The notes beneath the pieces were generated by a model. The model made no database searches, was not told the origin of the DNA, and worked only from the letters and a program-made list of their open reading frames with translations. A stretch of 6,725 bases of DNA from Bacillota bacterium (lineage in GTDB: Bacteria > Bacillota > Clostridia > Acetivibrionales > DSM-2933): assembly GCA_023441845.1 (NCBI GenBank), contig JAEZNF010000536.1, forward strand, positions 1 to 6,725, in the 5' to 3' direction. Shown here piece by piece: positions 6,658 to 6,725 of the stretch. The position numbers were made by a program, and so were the translations under genes. Position 1 is the stretch's first letter. Every line of letters starts with the position of its first letter.

Positions 6658-6717
6658 CGGCTAAAAACTTAAAACCGTACTCCCTGTGGTAAACTCCACT
6701 TCCGCCAGTTATACGGT
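6646..6717 (-). promoter_or_regulatory. ZTP (pfl-motif) riboswitch aptamer
   Basis: On the - strand the parts follow the ZTP riboswitch consensus in order. P1 is formed by ACCGTA (6712-6717) with TACGGT (6674-6679). The conserved CTGGCGGAAG joins P1 to P2. P2 is GTGG (6696-6699) with CCAC (6686-6689), and is followed by AGGGAG. A short AT-rich linker leads to the hallmark 3' element CCGCCTGGGCA (6646-6656). The GGCGG at 6702-6706 can pair with CCGCC at 6652-6656 to form the pseudoknot. The class senses ZTP/ZMP, purine intermediates that build up when 10-formyl-tetrahydrofolate is scarce, and is known upstream of pfl genes in clostridia. The aptamer is complete, but its promoter lies beyond the window. 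Confidence 0.93.
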
Positions 6718-6725
6718 CTGAATGC

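Noticed and set aside
1..6725. CRISPR array, tRNA or rRNA gene, or transposase
   Set aside because: No evenly spaced direct repeats, cloverleaf, rRNA signature or transposase-like protein was seen; the repeats present are inverted and in a single location.

Overview
The window looks like the chromosome of a low-GC, anaerobic Firmicute of the Clostridia type. The grounds are AT-rich intergenic DNA, strong AGGAGG-like ribosome binding sites, a clostridial-style pyruvate formate-lyase with its activating enzyme, and a PrsA/SurA-type parvulin. The species cannot be fixed from the sequence alone.

Layout from left to right. (1) The 3' end of a + strand parvulin peptidyl-prolyl isomerase (2-433) stops at a hairpin (514-542). 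That hairpin lies between it and a convergent - strand gene for a small zinc-ribbon protein (569-1015). All remaining genes are on the - strand. (2) A 423-bp gene-free stretch (1016-1438) holds two large inverted repeats: a 100-bp near-palindrome with perfect 15-bp ends (1037-1136) and a 144-bp one with imperfect 28-nt arms (1183-1326). (3) A tightly coupled pair follows: an MtnX-like HAD phosphatase (2481-3152), whose end overlaps by 20 bp the start of an sn-glycerol-1-phosphate dehydrogenase-like enzyme (1439-2500). A candidate promoter and a 12-bp palindrome lie upstream of the pair. (4) A 326-bp gap with an 8-bp-stem hairpin separates it from pflA (3479-4201). (5) pflA lies 160 bp downstream of pflB (true start 6596, end 4362). 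(6) At the right edge, on the - strand, is a complete ZTP (pfl-motif) riboswitch aptamer with an intrinsic terminator that uses the same conserved 3' bases.

How the genes fit together. PFL makes formate plus acetyl-CoA from pyruvate, and PflA installs its glycyl radical. ZTP/ZMP builds up when 10-formyl-tetrahydrofolate is short. A ZTP switch of the antitermination kind would therefore turn on formate production to refill the one-carbon pool, pointing to an anabolic as well as a fermentative role for this PFL. The HAD/dehydrogenase pair probably acts on a small phosphorylated polyol or a G1P-derived compound, but its substrate cannot be read from sequence. The strongest unexplained signals are the two inverted-repeat structures in 1016-1438 and the phosphatase plus G1P dehydrogenase pair.
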